DNA of 64,000 nucleotides from Pinus tabuliformis (Eukaryota; Streptophyta; Pinopsida; Pinales; Pinaceae), in contig CM062812.1 of assembly GCA_031772625.1 (NCBI GenBank), forward strand, positions 728,908,300-728,972,299. Direction: 5' to 3'. The notes below the pieces were generated by a model. It did no database searches. It worked only from the letters and a program-made list of their open reading frames with translations, and was not told where the DNA came from. This document shows positions 46,691 through 58,302 of the stretch, one piece after another. The translations under genes and the position numbers were made by a program. Positions within the stretch are counted from its first letter, which is position 1. Each line of letters starts with the position of its first letter.

Positions 46691-46920
46691 ACCGTGTTGT
46701 GTGGAGTCCAGCTGGCAATTTGTTTGGTAAGAAGTTACATGTTGAAAGCTGTTGCACAAGCATTGTGTCTTTTCCAGCTTTACATTGTTTTTGCACATGC
46801 AGTTAAATTGATTTGTGTTACTTTTATTATCCCTTGATGTCAACAGGGGTTGCCTATTCAAAGCACATAGTGCATACTTACACCTATAATGGTGGTGGAG
46901 ATGTACGACAGCACTTGGAG
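46691..46920 (+). pseudogene. TOPLESS-family fragment, copy 2 (two exons)
   Basis: 46691-46726 encodes NRVVWSPAGNLFG up to a GTAAG donor; 46847-46920 encodes VAYSKHIVHTYTYNGGGDVRQHLEV after CAACAG and before GT, joined in phase through a split Gly codon. This is the WD40 segment that follows copy 1's sequence, with NRVVWSP present in both, so the same gene region was captured twice or duplicated with overlap. The intron is only about 120 bases. No other TOPLESS exons were seen. Confidence 0.85.
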
Positions 46921-47692
46921 GTATTTGATCAATAATTTTACTTTTCTTTCCCAGAGTAATAGCATACGCATACTTAACATACGAGCTATACAGGTATGAT
47001 AAAGACTAGGTTTCTGACAGTTTGTATCCCTAAGTTCAGCTGATGTACTCTGCCTTCGTTTTGTAATCTTGGCTCTTGTCTTCACAGACTCAAAGGGGCA
47101 CCTAATTTCGCATTTACTACTGCCGCCACATCCATCATTCCATATGCCATTTGCTCCCCATGTCAGATCGATCACCTAATTGCACCGATCGCTCACTTAA
47201 CGTAAGGTCTTCGTTTTATGCCCATCATTAAATACTGGCCTGCTCCAATCTCATCTTCAAGATTTATGCACCTAGAATATTGCAATTGTGTGATTTATGT
47301 ATTACTGAAACTGGTGAACTAGTCTACTCTCTCTTTCTGAGAACTACTTCAAATCTGCGGGGAGTAACTTACTCCACTATATCTCCTGCTATAGCATGAA
47401 GAGTTTCTTACTGGGGAGAAATCTTGTAAATAGTGAAATTAGTTTCCTGTAGCTGTCCAGGGTAATGAATTGTCTTATTATGATTTCTAATTGTCAAATG
47501 TTAGCAAGTTTAAATTAAATTGAAACGAGCCTATTTGCAGGAATACATTTCTTCTGCCTTGCAAACATGCCTTTTTATCCTCAGATTGTCTTTTCTTTCC
47601 TGTTTAAAACTTCTGGTATACAGAAGCTGCATTTTGCTCTTAGCTCTTGCTAGCACTTCTTAAAGAAGCCTAAAGAAATGTTAGGCTTGAGA
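46921..47692. other. Intron-like DNA, no gene recognised
   Basis: T-rich sequence. TCTTCACAG at 47079-47087 looks like an acceptor, but the ~80 bases after it were not recognised. Nothing else stands out. Confidence 0.35.
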
Positions 47693-47843
47693 TTTCCGGG
47701 AAGAAAACCTGGTTGAAAGCCAAGCTGCTTATTTGCGTTCAAACATCAACTCTGAATCTCCTGATCTAGTTCGGAAACTGTCGGCATATAGTGCTGCTAT
47801 ACGAATTCAAAGGCGGCTAGATAGAACTATGTGCAGGGACTAG
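47693..47843 (+). pseudogene. Unrecognised coding-like stretch at the island's right edge
   Basis: About 49 codons in one frame contain ENLVESQAAYLRSNINSE and RKLSAYSAAIRIQRRLD, with a composition like real protein, ending at a stop that overlaps GCAGGGACTA (47833-47842). I do not recognise the gene. Given its neighbours it is probably another captured exon. Confidence 0.35.
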
Positions 47844-48099
47844 CTGCTTCGCAGCCATCCTTGTTTTAAATATACTTTTTGTTTAGTAGAAAGTCAATTT
47901 ATCCGGTAACCTTATGGCAATATAAGATTTCACATAATAAACTTAGTAAAACCAATAGCTATATAATAGATGTATCTTGGTTTTGGTATTTGAATATTTT
48001 AAGATAATGGGGATATAACTTCGAAAAACAAAAATGAGTTTACTCTCTTTTAATTTGAAAATTATTATTAATCAAAGTTATAATTAAGGAAACTTTAAA
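47843..48099. other. Between the island and array X2
   Basis: A small hairpin GCTGC-TTC-GCAGC (47843-47855) touches the island edge. The rest is AT-rich and, from about 48040, resembles 33475-33537. Confidence 0.45.
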
Positions 48100-48440
48100 G
48101 TCAAATTCAACTCAATTTCATTTTTAAGAATAAAAATCACACAGTCCCAGCAGTCCCAGGTTTAAAAAGACAACAATCCTCGAGAGCGGAACACCTTAGC
48201 AAAGGGGATCTCCTCAAGCGGCACATTTACCGTCCTTATCTTTAAAAGGGGACGATTATCAACCAGCGGCGTACCTTTGCATCCCAAACGTGTAAGTGGT
48301 CGCTGCAATTGCCTGGTGTTGCATACGCAGGTCACAATTTTGTTCGAAAGCCATTATTTGAAGATAAAAGGGGACGATTATCAACGAGCGGTGCACGTTT
48401 GCATTCCACACGTGTAAGTGGTTGTTGCAATTGGCTGGTA
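48100..48440 (+). repeat. Array X, copy 2 (diverged)
   Basis: Carries the same opening (GTCAAATTCAACTCAATTTC) and the GGGGACGATTATCAACCAGCGG and GGGGACGATTATCAACGAGCGG cores (about 48246 and 48367), each followed by a GTAAGTGGT...TGCAATTG segment. It precedes the first caulimovirid promoter region. Confidence 0.75.
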
Positions 48441-48835
48441 GTGTATATGGTCATTTTTATGTTGATGGTTGATTCTCCTAATATTTGGGAATACCACGGA
48501 CATGGGGTATATGGAAGTCACAATTTTGTTAGAAATTTAATATTCAATGGAATTTGGTTATATAAAAAATATAAAAACATTGTTGGAATTTGTTGTTTTA
48601 GGTCTAATTATTTTTCTTTTCAAAAATGTAATTATAAAAGTGTTTGAATTAAATTTTTTATGGTGGAAATGGATTCAGCACCATTAAAGAAATTCTTCAG
48701 AAACCAAAATTTTGAAGCTTGACAATTATAATCTAAATTTCCCAAAATTTTATTGGATTTTTGATGGAAATCTTGTTAGAAATTCTCTTATTTTCCAGAT
48801 AAAATTGTGGTCTGCTTATACTACTACTTTTCAAA
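48441..48835. other. AT-rich spacer, no gene
   Basis: Lies between array X2 and the caulimovirid promoter region. It includes a CCTAATATTTGGG part and A/T-rich DNA and has no recognised counterpart at copy 2. Confidence 0.4.
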
Positions 48836-49435
48836 ATGATCTCCCAATGGCTGGGATGATTTCATTTTAGATTTTGGAGTGGTTTAAGGAATTTAAAAAT
48901 TATTTAGTTATCATAATGAATTGTAGTATATCTTTAAAATTAAATAAAATAAAATTTGGTTAGAATTACACACTTAAATTGTTAATTTTCAATTTTAGTG
49001 TGAAATACATATATGCATTCACAAACCCATTTGTTTACCCATTTTGAACCACAAAGATTCAGACGTGAAAAAAACATTTTAGCCATATTCGAACCGAAAT
49101 TTCGACTTTATTCGAGTCTCATTAGTACGTACTGTATTACTACATAGTTCGACGTTCTTGCCTTTTTCGTCTCGAGTTCGAATGCCACAGGCCCTCCAGT
49201 TAACCTAGTTTAACGTTCCCATTTTTTTCATCTGGATTTCAAATGCTTCACTGATCTGTGCATCTCAAAGATGGCCGTGGCTCCTTCGACTGGTACAATA
49301 TGAGACGTAGAACTCTCACGTGGAAGGGCAGGGAACGATCCTCTCATGATTATTTCCACCCTACCTCAAACAATGTTCGGTACGGATCATAGAAGTCCAA
49401 CCGATCCATGTGTCAGATTCACCACCCTGCCGTTT

Positions 49436-49470
49436 TTTATACAAGAGACCTGAATATAGCTGCAGCACTG
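49436..49470 (+). promoter_or_regulatory. TATA region of caulimovirid copy 1
   Basis: TTTTTATACAAGAGACCTG aligns with TATAAAAGG at 34498 and TATAAAAT at 57165, followed in all three by GAATATAG(C/T)TGCAGCAC. Probably the pregenomic RNA promoter region. Confidence 0.6.
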
Positions 49471-49973
49471 CAGATACAAGCGATTGTTATGGCTTCTGCA
49501 GGAAGGACACTATGCATTGTATAACAGGCTCACATTTTTTGTGTCGGTGTAACCGTAACAGTATTGCATCTAAACAAAGCTTTGCCATATGGATTGAAAA
49601 CGATCAATTTCTGTTCAGGGAGCCAAGTTTTCTATCCGTGGTTTACACAAGTGGCATCTCCATTAAATATAACAATTGTAAGAAAGACAATAAAATATGC
49701 AGACTTATGTTAGCGATTTCTATGTGCATATCATATAAGAGTTTATATGCGCCCACCCTTATTCCGATTATATATTTTTATGAACCTGCTTGTGTTTCTT
49801 CTCGGTTCCACCTCTCCATCTCCATATGCATAGACTGACGTCGCATTGATCACTGGAACTCTTTACTCTCTCAAATTTTTTGCAGCCATAAATATATTTT
49901 GTATTTTGTATCATCTGGCCACCGACTCAGTCCAGATTTGGTATTATCGTCTGCGAGCGACGCAGTCCAAATT

Positions 49974-49985
49974 TGGTATAGAGCC
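49974..49985 (+). promoter_or_regulatory. Primer site of caulimovirid copy 1
   Basis: Corresponds in position to TGGTATCAGAGC at 57668-57679, just before the first frame in both copies. A ~37-bp local duplication containing GCAGTCCAAATTTGGTAT lies around 49925-49979. Confidence 0.75.
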
Positions 49986-50037
49986 ACTAACGTCTGGCTC
50001 ATCCGGTAATTCTGAAAAACTTTCCCTTTATTATAAT

Positions 50038-52312
50038 GGAAGCCGGAAGAAAATACGTATCTTCTCTAAAATTCAGGAAAAATAACAAAAGACTGATAGC
50101 CTGATATATAAACTTTCTTTGATAAAGCTTCTTTTTCTCTGAGAAATGTTGTTGAATTAGAGATTATTGAAAATCAACCCTCTTCTTGTTACAAACTACC
50201 TTCAATTAACCATTCTGAAATCTATTCCGATCTATCCATGTTCCATTTAAAAGTCATTACTAGAGTGTCTGTCAATGAATGTGTTAGTCAAATACAAGAG
50301 TATGTTGAATCCATCTAGACAATCCCTCTACTATATCCCAAAGGACTACAGAAAGAAGCCCAAAAGCATAACCATTCTTATGTTCCTTTAGGATGTATAC
50401 GGGTAGGAATCTTCCCTTTAACCTACATAGCCTTGAATACTTTTATCTTGGTTACAATTGAGATTTACCACATAACAAATATACTAACTCCCCACTTGGT
50501 GCTATTGTTGCACCCCTCTCAAATGGCCATGTTTGGTTTAATTGCTATCCAGAAAAATTTTTGTATGTCTTTGATGAACACATCAAGGATATTTTAGAGA
50601 CGTAGATCAAAACTTCTAGGTTTGAAACGAAGAGAAAAAGAACAAATATCTATATACATAATAGGGGTTGCTTTCGTCACACAAATACACTTTATCGTGT
50701 AGTCCTACATTCCCCAAGCTAGGACTCCAAATCAAGTTTTGTAGTTATTACGGATTCCGAGAACATAAAGTGGGAAGAGTTGAGTTTCCCTGGGAGTTGG
50801 GTAGTTGATATACCCAAAACTCCCAAAACTCCAAGTATAACTTATGCTCAAATAAAAGAAAAATCTTCCTCTACTATCCTATCCTTTCCAAGGTGTTCTA
50901 CTATTCCCAGAAAAATGATAGATAAAGAGCTAGAAGAATACAAAAGCTCACAACCCATTTCCACCGAAGCAACCACTGCAGATTCATCATCTCCCTGTAC
51001 AAATTGTGTCAATAATGAGTTATTTGAGTTTGCTCAAGTTTTAATTTTTTCTAAGTTAGTAGTCAAATGTCATTCCTGTCAATCGTTGGTTGACTTACAA
51101 TCTCTTGTACATATTGGCATTCACGAAAGCTACAATGCTAGAATGGGTGAAGCACCATCAGCCATGTTGAAAAATTCCTGTCCAAATCCCAAATCCAGTG
51201 ACATCTCATTCCCTCATGATACTGTTTTAGTAATCCATGAACTCCCATCCCTGGAAAATGAGGACCCAAGGCTGACATAAATGTTTAGAAAAATGAGACT
51301 GCTTGATATGCCCAAATGTGGACTTGGATATCTAGAATAGATGGATGATCTCATTCCCTCCTATCAACTTCAAAACCCTGTTCCAAATGACTGCAAAAAT
51401 CCATCTAAGCCAAAGATGTATAAATTCTTTAGTATTATGGAAGGTTGTCCAAAGCACAAAGTGGATACATAATGGATGAAAATAATCTTAAATTTGGAGT
51501 TATTCACTCATCCAGATGCCAAAATATTCAATATGATCACATCCCCAGAAGAGAAGAGAAATCTCTCATTAAGCTGGAAAGAATATATGGATCAAACAAA
51601 TTCATGGATTTATTTCTATGAATGGAAGAATCAAGAAGAAAAAAATGGATGTACGAATGATAGCTGCAAAATCCTCCTCCTCCTCTTCAAAACATCAATG
51701 GACAGCCAGTGATGGCACAAAGATTCGATCCTCTTATACATTTCCTCCATATAAAGGAGTCATCCTTAAAGACACAGGAAAATTACCTAGAGCAGTACAT
51801 TTAGTTGTAATAGATGACTCTGCTTTAGGGATTGGTGGAAGAGTACAAAAAATTAGTGAGAAAATAAAGTGGACTAATACTAACATGAAAGGATTCGCAG
51901 TACATTCAATAGAAACAAGTGCACAAAAGGAACAAGTAGACTCTTTACAAGTTTTTGTAAATAGTGTAAATAAAAGCATGAATGAGTTTCAATTTTATGT
52001 TTCTACTATAGAGGGATTTGTTTGAGAAAGTTATAATGAAGCAAAGACATTGTCATGAAAAATAGATAGTCACTTTGAAAAAATAGAAAGTGAAGTTCAC
52101 AAAGGATTTGTTTTAATCCATGCAAAGATTAAAGACCTTTCCTTGTAGTTTGAAAAAATGTCTTTAACAAATAAAGACAGGGAGATTCCTTCTTCTCTAT
52201 TATTTAGCCATCTTGTTCCAATACATTCTATCCAAAATACTGTAGATAAATTTCCTAGTTTGCTTCCAAAAGATAATTTGAAAATCCAGAATCCTCATAT
52301 GATTTTCATCTT
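50038..52312 (+). pseudogene. Movement-protein and following region, copy 1
   Basis: Parallels 57731-59900. 50038-50610 corresponds to the 30K-type movement protein. 50780-52020 corresponds to an unassigned linker region with a CPNPKSSDISF-type segment and a later stretch with coiled-coil-like composition. Fossil, with several breaks. Confidence 0.65.
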
Positions 52313-53510
52313 TTGTCGATCGATGAACCACTACCTAGCAAATACTCTTTGTATTTTGCCCCTAATTTGAGTGGTAAAGGAAAATTCCTTGAGTCCCACG
52401 CATTTTTCACCGATGTCCGTAAAGAATGGAACATTGATAACTTAAGCTCAGGAAAAATAATAGAAATGATTGATCAAATGTTAACAGAATATAAATTGAT
52501 GTGCATGAGGGGGAAAAGTGAAGTAGAATCCTCTAAGACATTGATTCTGTGTTTTACTGGTACCCTTCAAAGATGGTGGGAAGTAGAATCATCTCTAGCA
52601 CTTATAGACAAAATGGAAGAAGAAACAATTAAGGATGAAGCATGAGATATTGTACATAATGAATATGCAAATCCATAAAATAACATGATAGGTGCTCTGA
52701 CATCATTCATCATTGATAACTGGTGTGGTGCAAAGACAAAGATTTCATATAAACACTCCCTGGTTTTAATGAATCTTAAATTCAAAAGGATTTCTCAATA
52801 TGAAGATTTTCATAGGGATTGGGTCCAAAGAATTTATGAAGTAAATAGCAAAAATATTTTATGGAAACAAGTATATCTTGTCGCTCATCCTTCCAAATTT
52901 GTAGATTACTTAAAGATTCGAGAAGTATTTGAAAATACCTATGAATCTTATACTTGGGGTGAGATATACAACCTCATAATTGAAGCTATGGTAGGATTTT
53001 GTACATGCACGAAACTGAACAAATCCATACAAAAATTGTCCAAGTTTCCTGATAGCAGATCTACATGTAATAAATATGGTATATCAATAGATGATCTAGT
53101 GGTACATAGCAAAATAATGAAAAAGTCCATAAAGAAAATTTCAAAAAGAAAAATGAATTATTCTGGTAAGCTCGATAGATACAGAAAAGAAAAAGGATAT
53201 TACAAAAGGATTCCGAAAACCCACTATTATGGTCCTCAAGAAATTCATCTTAGGACACATAAGCAAGAGGCTTCGAATAAAATCACATGTTGGTTTATGT
53301 GGAAAAAAGGGGCATACTTCAAATAATTTCCCACAAGCAGAAGAATTAAAATTATACAGAGGGAAAAAATCATACAAAATCGCTAAGAAATACACACGTG
53401 ATAAACAAAGAAGAGAATAAAGGAAACTAGTAGTCCAAATTCAATGTTACAAATGTGGTTCTAAATTCCATAAAGCTTAAAATTGTTCTAATATTCACAT
53501 TAAATAAGAA
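52313..53510 (+). pseudogene. Capsid-type region with two zinc knuckles, copy 1
   Basis: Includes the YEDFHRDWVQRIYEVN block typical of caulimovirid capsid cores, a lysine-rich tail, a knuckle near 53288-53330 (GKKGHTSN context) and a second at 53443-53480 (CYKCGSKFHKA context). Fossil. Confidence 0.75.
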
Positions 53511-53519
53511 GTACATGTT

Positions 53520-54400
53520 TTGGGAAAAAACTGTTGTGACTCTACAAAAAAATTGAGTTTTAGTATTTCCGATTCAGAATCCACAGATGATCATGATGCA
53601 ATTTTTCTTGATGACTATTGTAGATGCAAAAATTCAGAAAATTGTCATTGCAGTAACTCAGAGCCAGATTCTGAATATACTTATGAAGAAGAGCTTGTAT
53701 TACAATAGAAATTAAAAATATGTATGGCTCATATTTCCAACGACAAATAATCCAAGGCCTTAGTAGGAATCAAAGTGTTTCCTGAAGGAGAGGTGAAAGA
53801 AAAGCTGATGGAAAAAATCCTACAGAACATGCCTAAGAGCCAAGGTTCTACGTCAACCCCTACAACCAAAGGTATTCCCTCAAGAGCCATCTTTGTTGAT
53901 GCTTCATATGAGAAGAATATTAAGTCATTTCAAACAAACCATCAACAGGATAAACAAAGAGCTATTACAATCAATGAAGTCAGTTAAGAGATAAAAAATA
54001 TGAAAAAGGAAATTAGCGAAATTAAAGCTCAAGTTGCCAGATTAGAAAAGGAAAAAATGAAGAAAGAAAAAGAAGACAATATACCAGAACATCATTGGGT
54101 ATCAGAAAAAAACCTTTCTTTAAGGAATAACTCAAATATATGAGGTTAAATAAGATGAATTCTCAAGGCTAAACTATATGAAAATTATAGCAATCCAACT
54201 CCAACAATATCATGTTATGCTCAAATTTAAAATTCAAGGTGAAGTCTTTACTCTAAAGACTCTATTGGATACAGGTGAAAACATAAATGTATTAAATAAA
54301 AAATTAATTCCTTCTAAATATTGGGCTAAGGAAAGAAGGGAAGTCATAGGGCTAGGAAAATAAAAATAAAAAATTTCAGTATGAAGTTCCTAAAGCCACC
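53520..54400 (+). pseudogene. Acidic/coiled-coil and protease region, copy 1
   Basis: 53520-53700 is acidic and Ser/Cys-rich. 53990-54090 is a Lys/Glu coiled-coil-like stretch. 54178-54363 contains the retropepsin motif LLDTGENINVL. Fossil. Confidence 0.75.
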
Positions 54401-54981
54401 ATTTGTTTGGAAAATTACTGCATAAATATTAAATCTGCAGTAGGAAGCATCCTAGTAGACTGTATTTTGGGAAATCCATTCTTAGCAACTATTGAACCCC
54501 ATGGTTCAAAAATATTAGATGACGGTCAGTCTAGATATTATATCTCTGTCCCAAATCAAGAAGGGTATTTACAAGCTATCACACTACCTTTTGTCGAAAC
54601 TCCAAGGATTTCAACTATGGTCCAGGCCATGTAAGAATTGGGTCAGACTGAAAAGCATCTGGAAGAGCTTAAAGACTTGAAGTCCCATATTAAGATTGAT
54701 AAAGGATTGGGACAAGCTATAGTCATGAGAAAAAATAGAATATTTGAGGAAAGAGTTAGAGGCATAATGTTATGTAGAAGAACCCAATGTTTTTTGGCAA
54801 AAAAAAACAGTATTTTGTAGAACTACCTTACAAAACTGAATATATAGGAAAAACCTGTAGTAGCAGAGCCATCCCAATGAATGAAGAATAAAAAAATCTC
54901 TTCGAAAGATATATACAAGATCTTTGGAAAATATGGTTAATAAGAGAATCTAACAGTCCCTGGAACTGTTATGGATTCTAT

Positions 54982-55641
54982 GTGAATAAGCTCTCTGAAC
55001 ATATTAGAGGAGTACCTATATTGGCAATAAACTATAGACCACTTAATAATGTTCTAGCTAACTATACTTATCCCATTTCCCACAAAGGAAATGTAATAAC
55101 CAGAATTGCAGGGGAAAATATATTTTCAAAATTTGACATGAAGTCGAGTTTCTGGCAAGTATCAATCAAGGAAGATGTCCAATTCAAAATAACATTCACT
55201 GTCCTCTCCGGACATTATGAATGGAATGTTATGCCTTTTGGACTCAAGCATGCTCCTTCTAAGCTTGAAAAATTCATGGATAAAGTTTTCAGGCCATATT
55301 TTGATTGGATAATTGTATATATTGATGATGTTTTAATATTTTCCAAGTCCATAGATGAACATTTTAAGAATGCATATAAATTCATGCATATATTCAAGAG
55401 AAATAGTTTAGTCCAAAGAATGAAAAATATGGAGACCTTTCAGACCAAGATCAAATTCCTAGGAAATATCATAGAAAACGACAAAATTTCTCTCCAACAA
55501 CATTTAGTTACATTTGCAGACAGATTCCCAGATGAAATAAAAGATAAGACTCAGGTGCAAAGGTTCCTAGGTTGTCTGAACTATGTTTGTAATTTCTATA
55601 AGGACATTGCACAAGACACAAAAATTAGAAACCAGAGATAA
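54982..55641 (+). pseudogene. Reverse transcriptase region, copy 1
   Basis: A continuous 219-codon stretch has INYRPLNNVL, FSKFDMKSSFWQVSIKE, MPFGLKHAPS and the catalytic-type YIDDVLIFSKS at about 55318. It is typical of the caulimovirid/Ty3 RT clade. It ends in an FLGCLNYVCNFYKDIA-type connection toward RNase H. Confidence 0.9.
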
Positions 55642-56560
55642 CAGATGAATGTAGGGCCTTGGACCACAACACATACAACTGTTGTCAACAATATTAAAGA
55701 GAAGATAAGAATGCTTCCCATATTATATGTTTTAGATGAAAATCTATATAAAATTGTTGAAATAGATGCCAGTGATATACTGTGAGGTGGATTTCTAAAA
55801 AAAAATCAAACAAGATCAAGAGACAATTATCCAATTTACCTTTGCAGAGAAAAAATATTCAACCATTGAGAAGGAAGTAAATGCTTCATGGAATTTCATT
55901 GATAAATTTGATATACACGTAATAAAAAAAATATTTCTTCTCAGAACTCTTGCTTCAACCATGAAGAAGGTGTTAACCAAAGACATCAAGAAACCAGGGG
56001 AGTCAAAGTTTGTGTGATGGAAATCTCTCTGCACAAACTACGATTTTGAAATTGAACACAATAAGGGAAATAAAAATTGTATTCCTGATTTTATCAACAG
56101 AGAAAATCTTCAAGAACAGTCCTATCTAATGGTCATAGTAACTTAACTGTATTCTGATCTTAGTCATGAAACTTGCAGATAACTTCTAGACTCCATGAAT
56201 TGGGAAGATTATATGAATTCTTAGAATCTAACTTGGTAGCTTCGAAGCACTTAGTTCTTAGACACAAATCTCTATCCTCATGGAGATCTACAACATTTGG
56301 TCCCAGAATGTAAGGTTTATCCAAAATCCAACAAATGGATCCATGATATGGTTTTTGACCATTCTAGACATCTCGCAAATCTGGCAAAAGATGCCTTAAA
56401 TCTTCATTTCAAAGACTTGAACATAATTTGGGGAGAGGAAAATAACAGATTTAATATTTTCCACAAATATTATCTAATAAATAGAGCCATAGATAGAAAA
56501 TTCCATAGACTCTTGTGGCCTCAACATAATCCAGAAACAATCACCCAATGGCTGGGATGA
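55642..56560 (+). pseudogene. RNase H region and C-terminal tail, copy 1
   Basis: Readable RNase H-type blocks around 55730-56090 (an EIDASD-like start and a YDFEIEH-like part), then a tail with WIHDMVFDHSRHLANLAKDA and LLWPQHNPETITQWLG, ending at 56560 in the next copy's promoter region. Fossil. Confidence 0.75.
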
Positions 56561-57667
56561 TTTCATTTTGGATTTTAGGGTGGTTTAAGGAATTCTAGAG
56601 CTATCTAGTTATAATTATGAATTATAGTCTATCTTTAAGTTTGAATAAGGAAAATATTTTTTGGAATTACAAAATTAAATTGTTAATTCTTGGTTTTAGT
56701 GTGAAATACATATATGCATTCAAAAACCCATTTGTTTACCAATTTTAAACTACAAAGATCCAAATTTGGAAAAAACATTTTATCCATATTTGAACCAAAA
56801 TTTCTACTTTATTCCAGAGTCATTAGTATGTACTTTATTCCTACATAGTTCAGCATTCTTGCCTTTTTCGTGTAGGTTTCCAATGCCTCAGGCCCTTCAG
56901 TTAACTTAGTTTGATGTTCTCATTTTTTTTGTTTGGGTTTTGAATGCCACAAGCCCCTCATTTAACCCCTTGGCTTCAATAATCTGTGCATCTCACAGAA
57001 GGCCATGGCTACTTCCACTAGTACAATATGATATGTAGAACTCTCACGTGGAAGGGCAGGGAATGATCCTCTCATTATTATTTCCACCATAACTGACATA
57101 ATGTTAGGTACAGATCATAGAAGTCTAATCGATCCATGTGTGAGATTCTCCACCCTACCTTTTCTATAAAATAGACCTGAATATAGTTGCAGCACTACAG
57201 ATACAAGCGATTGTTATGGCTTCTGTAGTAAGGACATTATGCATTGTATAGCACGCTCACCTTTTATGTGTATGTGTAACAGTAATAGTATTGCATCTAA
57301 ACAAAGCATTGCCATATGCATTGAAAATGATCAATTTCTATTTATGGAGCCAAGTTTTATATCCGAGGTTTACACAAGTGTCATCTCCATTAAATATAAC
57401 AATTGTAAGAAAGTTAGAAATTAAAATATGCATCCTTATGTTTGAAATTTCTATGTGCATATAATATAAGAGTTTATTTGCGCCAACCCTTATTCTGATT
57501 GCATACTTTTATGAATCTTCTTGTGTTTCTTCTCGATTCACCACTCCATCTCCATATGCATAGACTCACATCGCATTGATCATGGGAACTATTTACTATC
57601 TCAAAAGTTTTGTAGCGATAAATATATCTTGTGTTTTGTATCGTCTACGACTGATGGAGTCCAAATT
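56540..57667 (+). promoter_or_regulatory. Caulimovirid intergenic region between copies 1 and 2
   Basis: Begins at CCCAATGGCTGGGATGATTT, which also occurs at 48836 ahead of copy 1. It contains TATAAAAT at 57165-57172, the TGAATATAGTTGCAGCAC block and the leader up to the primer site. One polyprotein end runs straight into this region, as expected for head-to-tail copies of a circular genome. Confidence 0.85.
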
Positions 57668-57679
57668 TGGTATCAGAGC
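57668..57679 (+). promoter_or_regulatory. Primer site of caulimovirid copy 2
   Basis: TGGTATCAGAGC is a perfect initiator tRNA-Met complement; it lies 7694 bases after the equivalent site of copy 1. No LTR-type CA precedes it, which favours a caulimovirid over an LTR element. Confidence 0.93.
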
Positions 57680-57730
57680 CGGTAACGTCTGGTTCATTGG
57701 GTAATTCTGAAAAAATTTCTCCTCATTGCA

Positions 57731-58302
57731 ATGGAAGCTGGAAGAAAATATTTATCTTTCTGTGAAGTTCAGGAAAAAGAACAAAATACTAATAGCCTTG
57801 ATATACAAACTCTCTTTGATAAAGCTTCTTCTTCTCTGACAAATGTTGTTGAATTAGATATTATTGAAAATAAACCCTCCTCTTATTGGAAACTACCTTC
57901 AATTAGCTCTTCTGAAGACTATTCCAATCTATCTATGTTCCATTTAAAAGCCATTACTAGAGTGTCTGTCAAAGAATGTGTTAGCCAAATACAAGAGAAT
58001 GTTGAATCCATTAGGAAAATTCCTCTATTAGATCCCAAAGAAGTACAGAAAGAAGCCCAAAATCATAACAATTATTACATTCCTCTAAGATGTATAAGGG
58101 TAGGAATCTCCCCCTTAACCCACATAGGCTTGAATACTTTTTCATAGCTACAATCGCAGATTTAAAACATAACAAATATACTGGGTCCCTGCATGGTGAT
58201 ACTGTTGCACCCCTCTCAAAAAGCCCCGTTTGGTTTAATTGCTATCCAAAATTTTCGGTGTACATCTTTGATGAACACATCAAGGATATTTTACAGTTGT
58301 AG
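57731..58302 (+). pseudogene. 30K-type movement protein region, copy 2
   Basis: First frame after the primer site, starting MEAGRKYLSF. Movement-protein blocks are CIRVGISPLTHIGLNT, then PVWFNCYPKFSVYIFDEHI. Such proteins pass plant viruses through plasmodesmata. This is the strongest single argument for Caulimoviridae. Fossil. Confidence 0.85.

Larger units (their letters stand above)
48836..56560 (+). mobile_element. Endogenous caulimovirid, copy 1
   Basis: A plant pararetrovirus fossil: intergenic/promoter region (48836-49973), primer site (49974-49985), then in order movement-protein, structural/capsid with two zinc knuckles, protease, RT and RNase H regions, and a C-terminal tail ending at 56560. 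The gene order and 30K-type movement protein identify Caulimoviridae. The genus is not decided; petu-, florendo- and gymnendovirus-type relatives should be compared. Broken, with many breaks. It differs from copy 2 by roughly 10-12 percent by eye and is therefore old. Confidence 0.9.

Noticed and set aside
48836-57667. Reading the repeated promoter regions as LTRs of a retrotransposon
   Set aside because: No TG...CA borders or target duplication were seen, no CA precedes the primer site, and the interior has a 30K-type movement protein and caulimovirid gene order.
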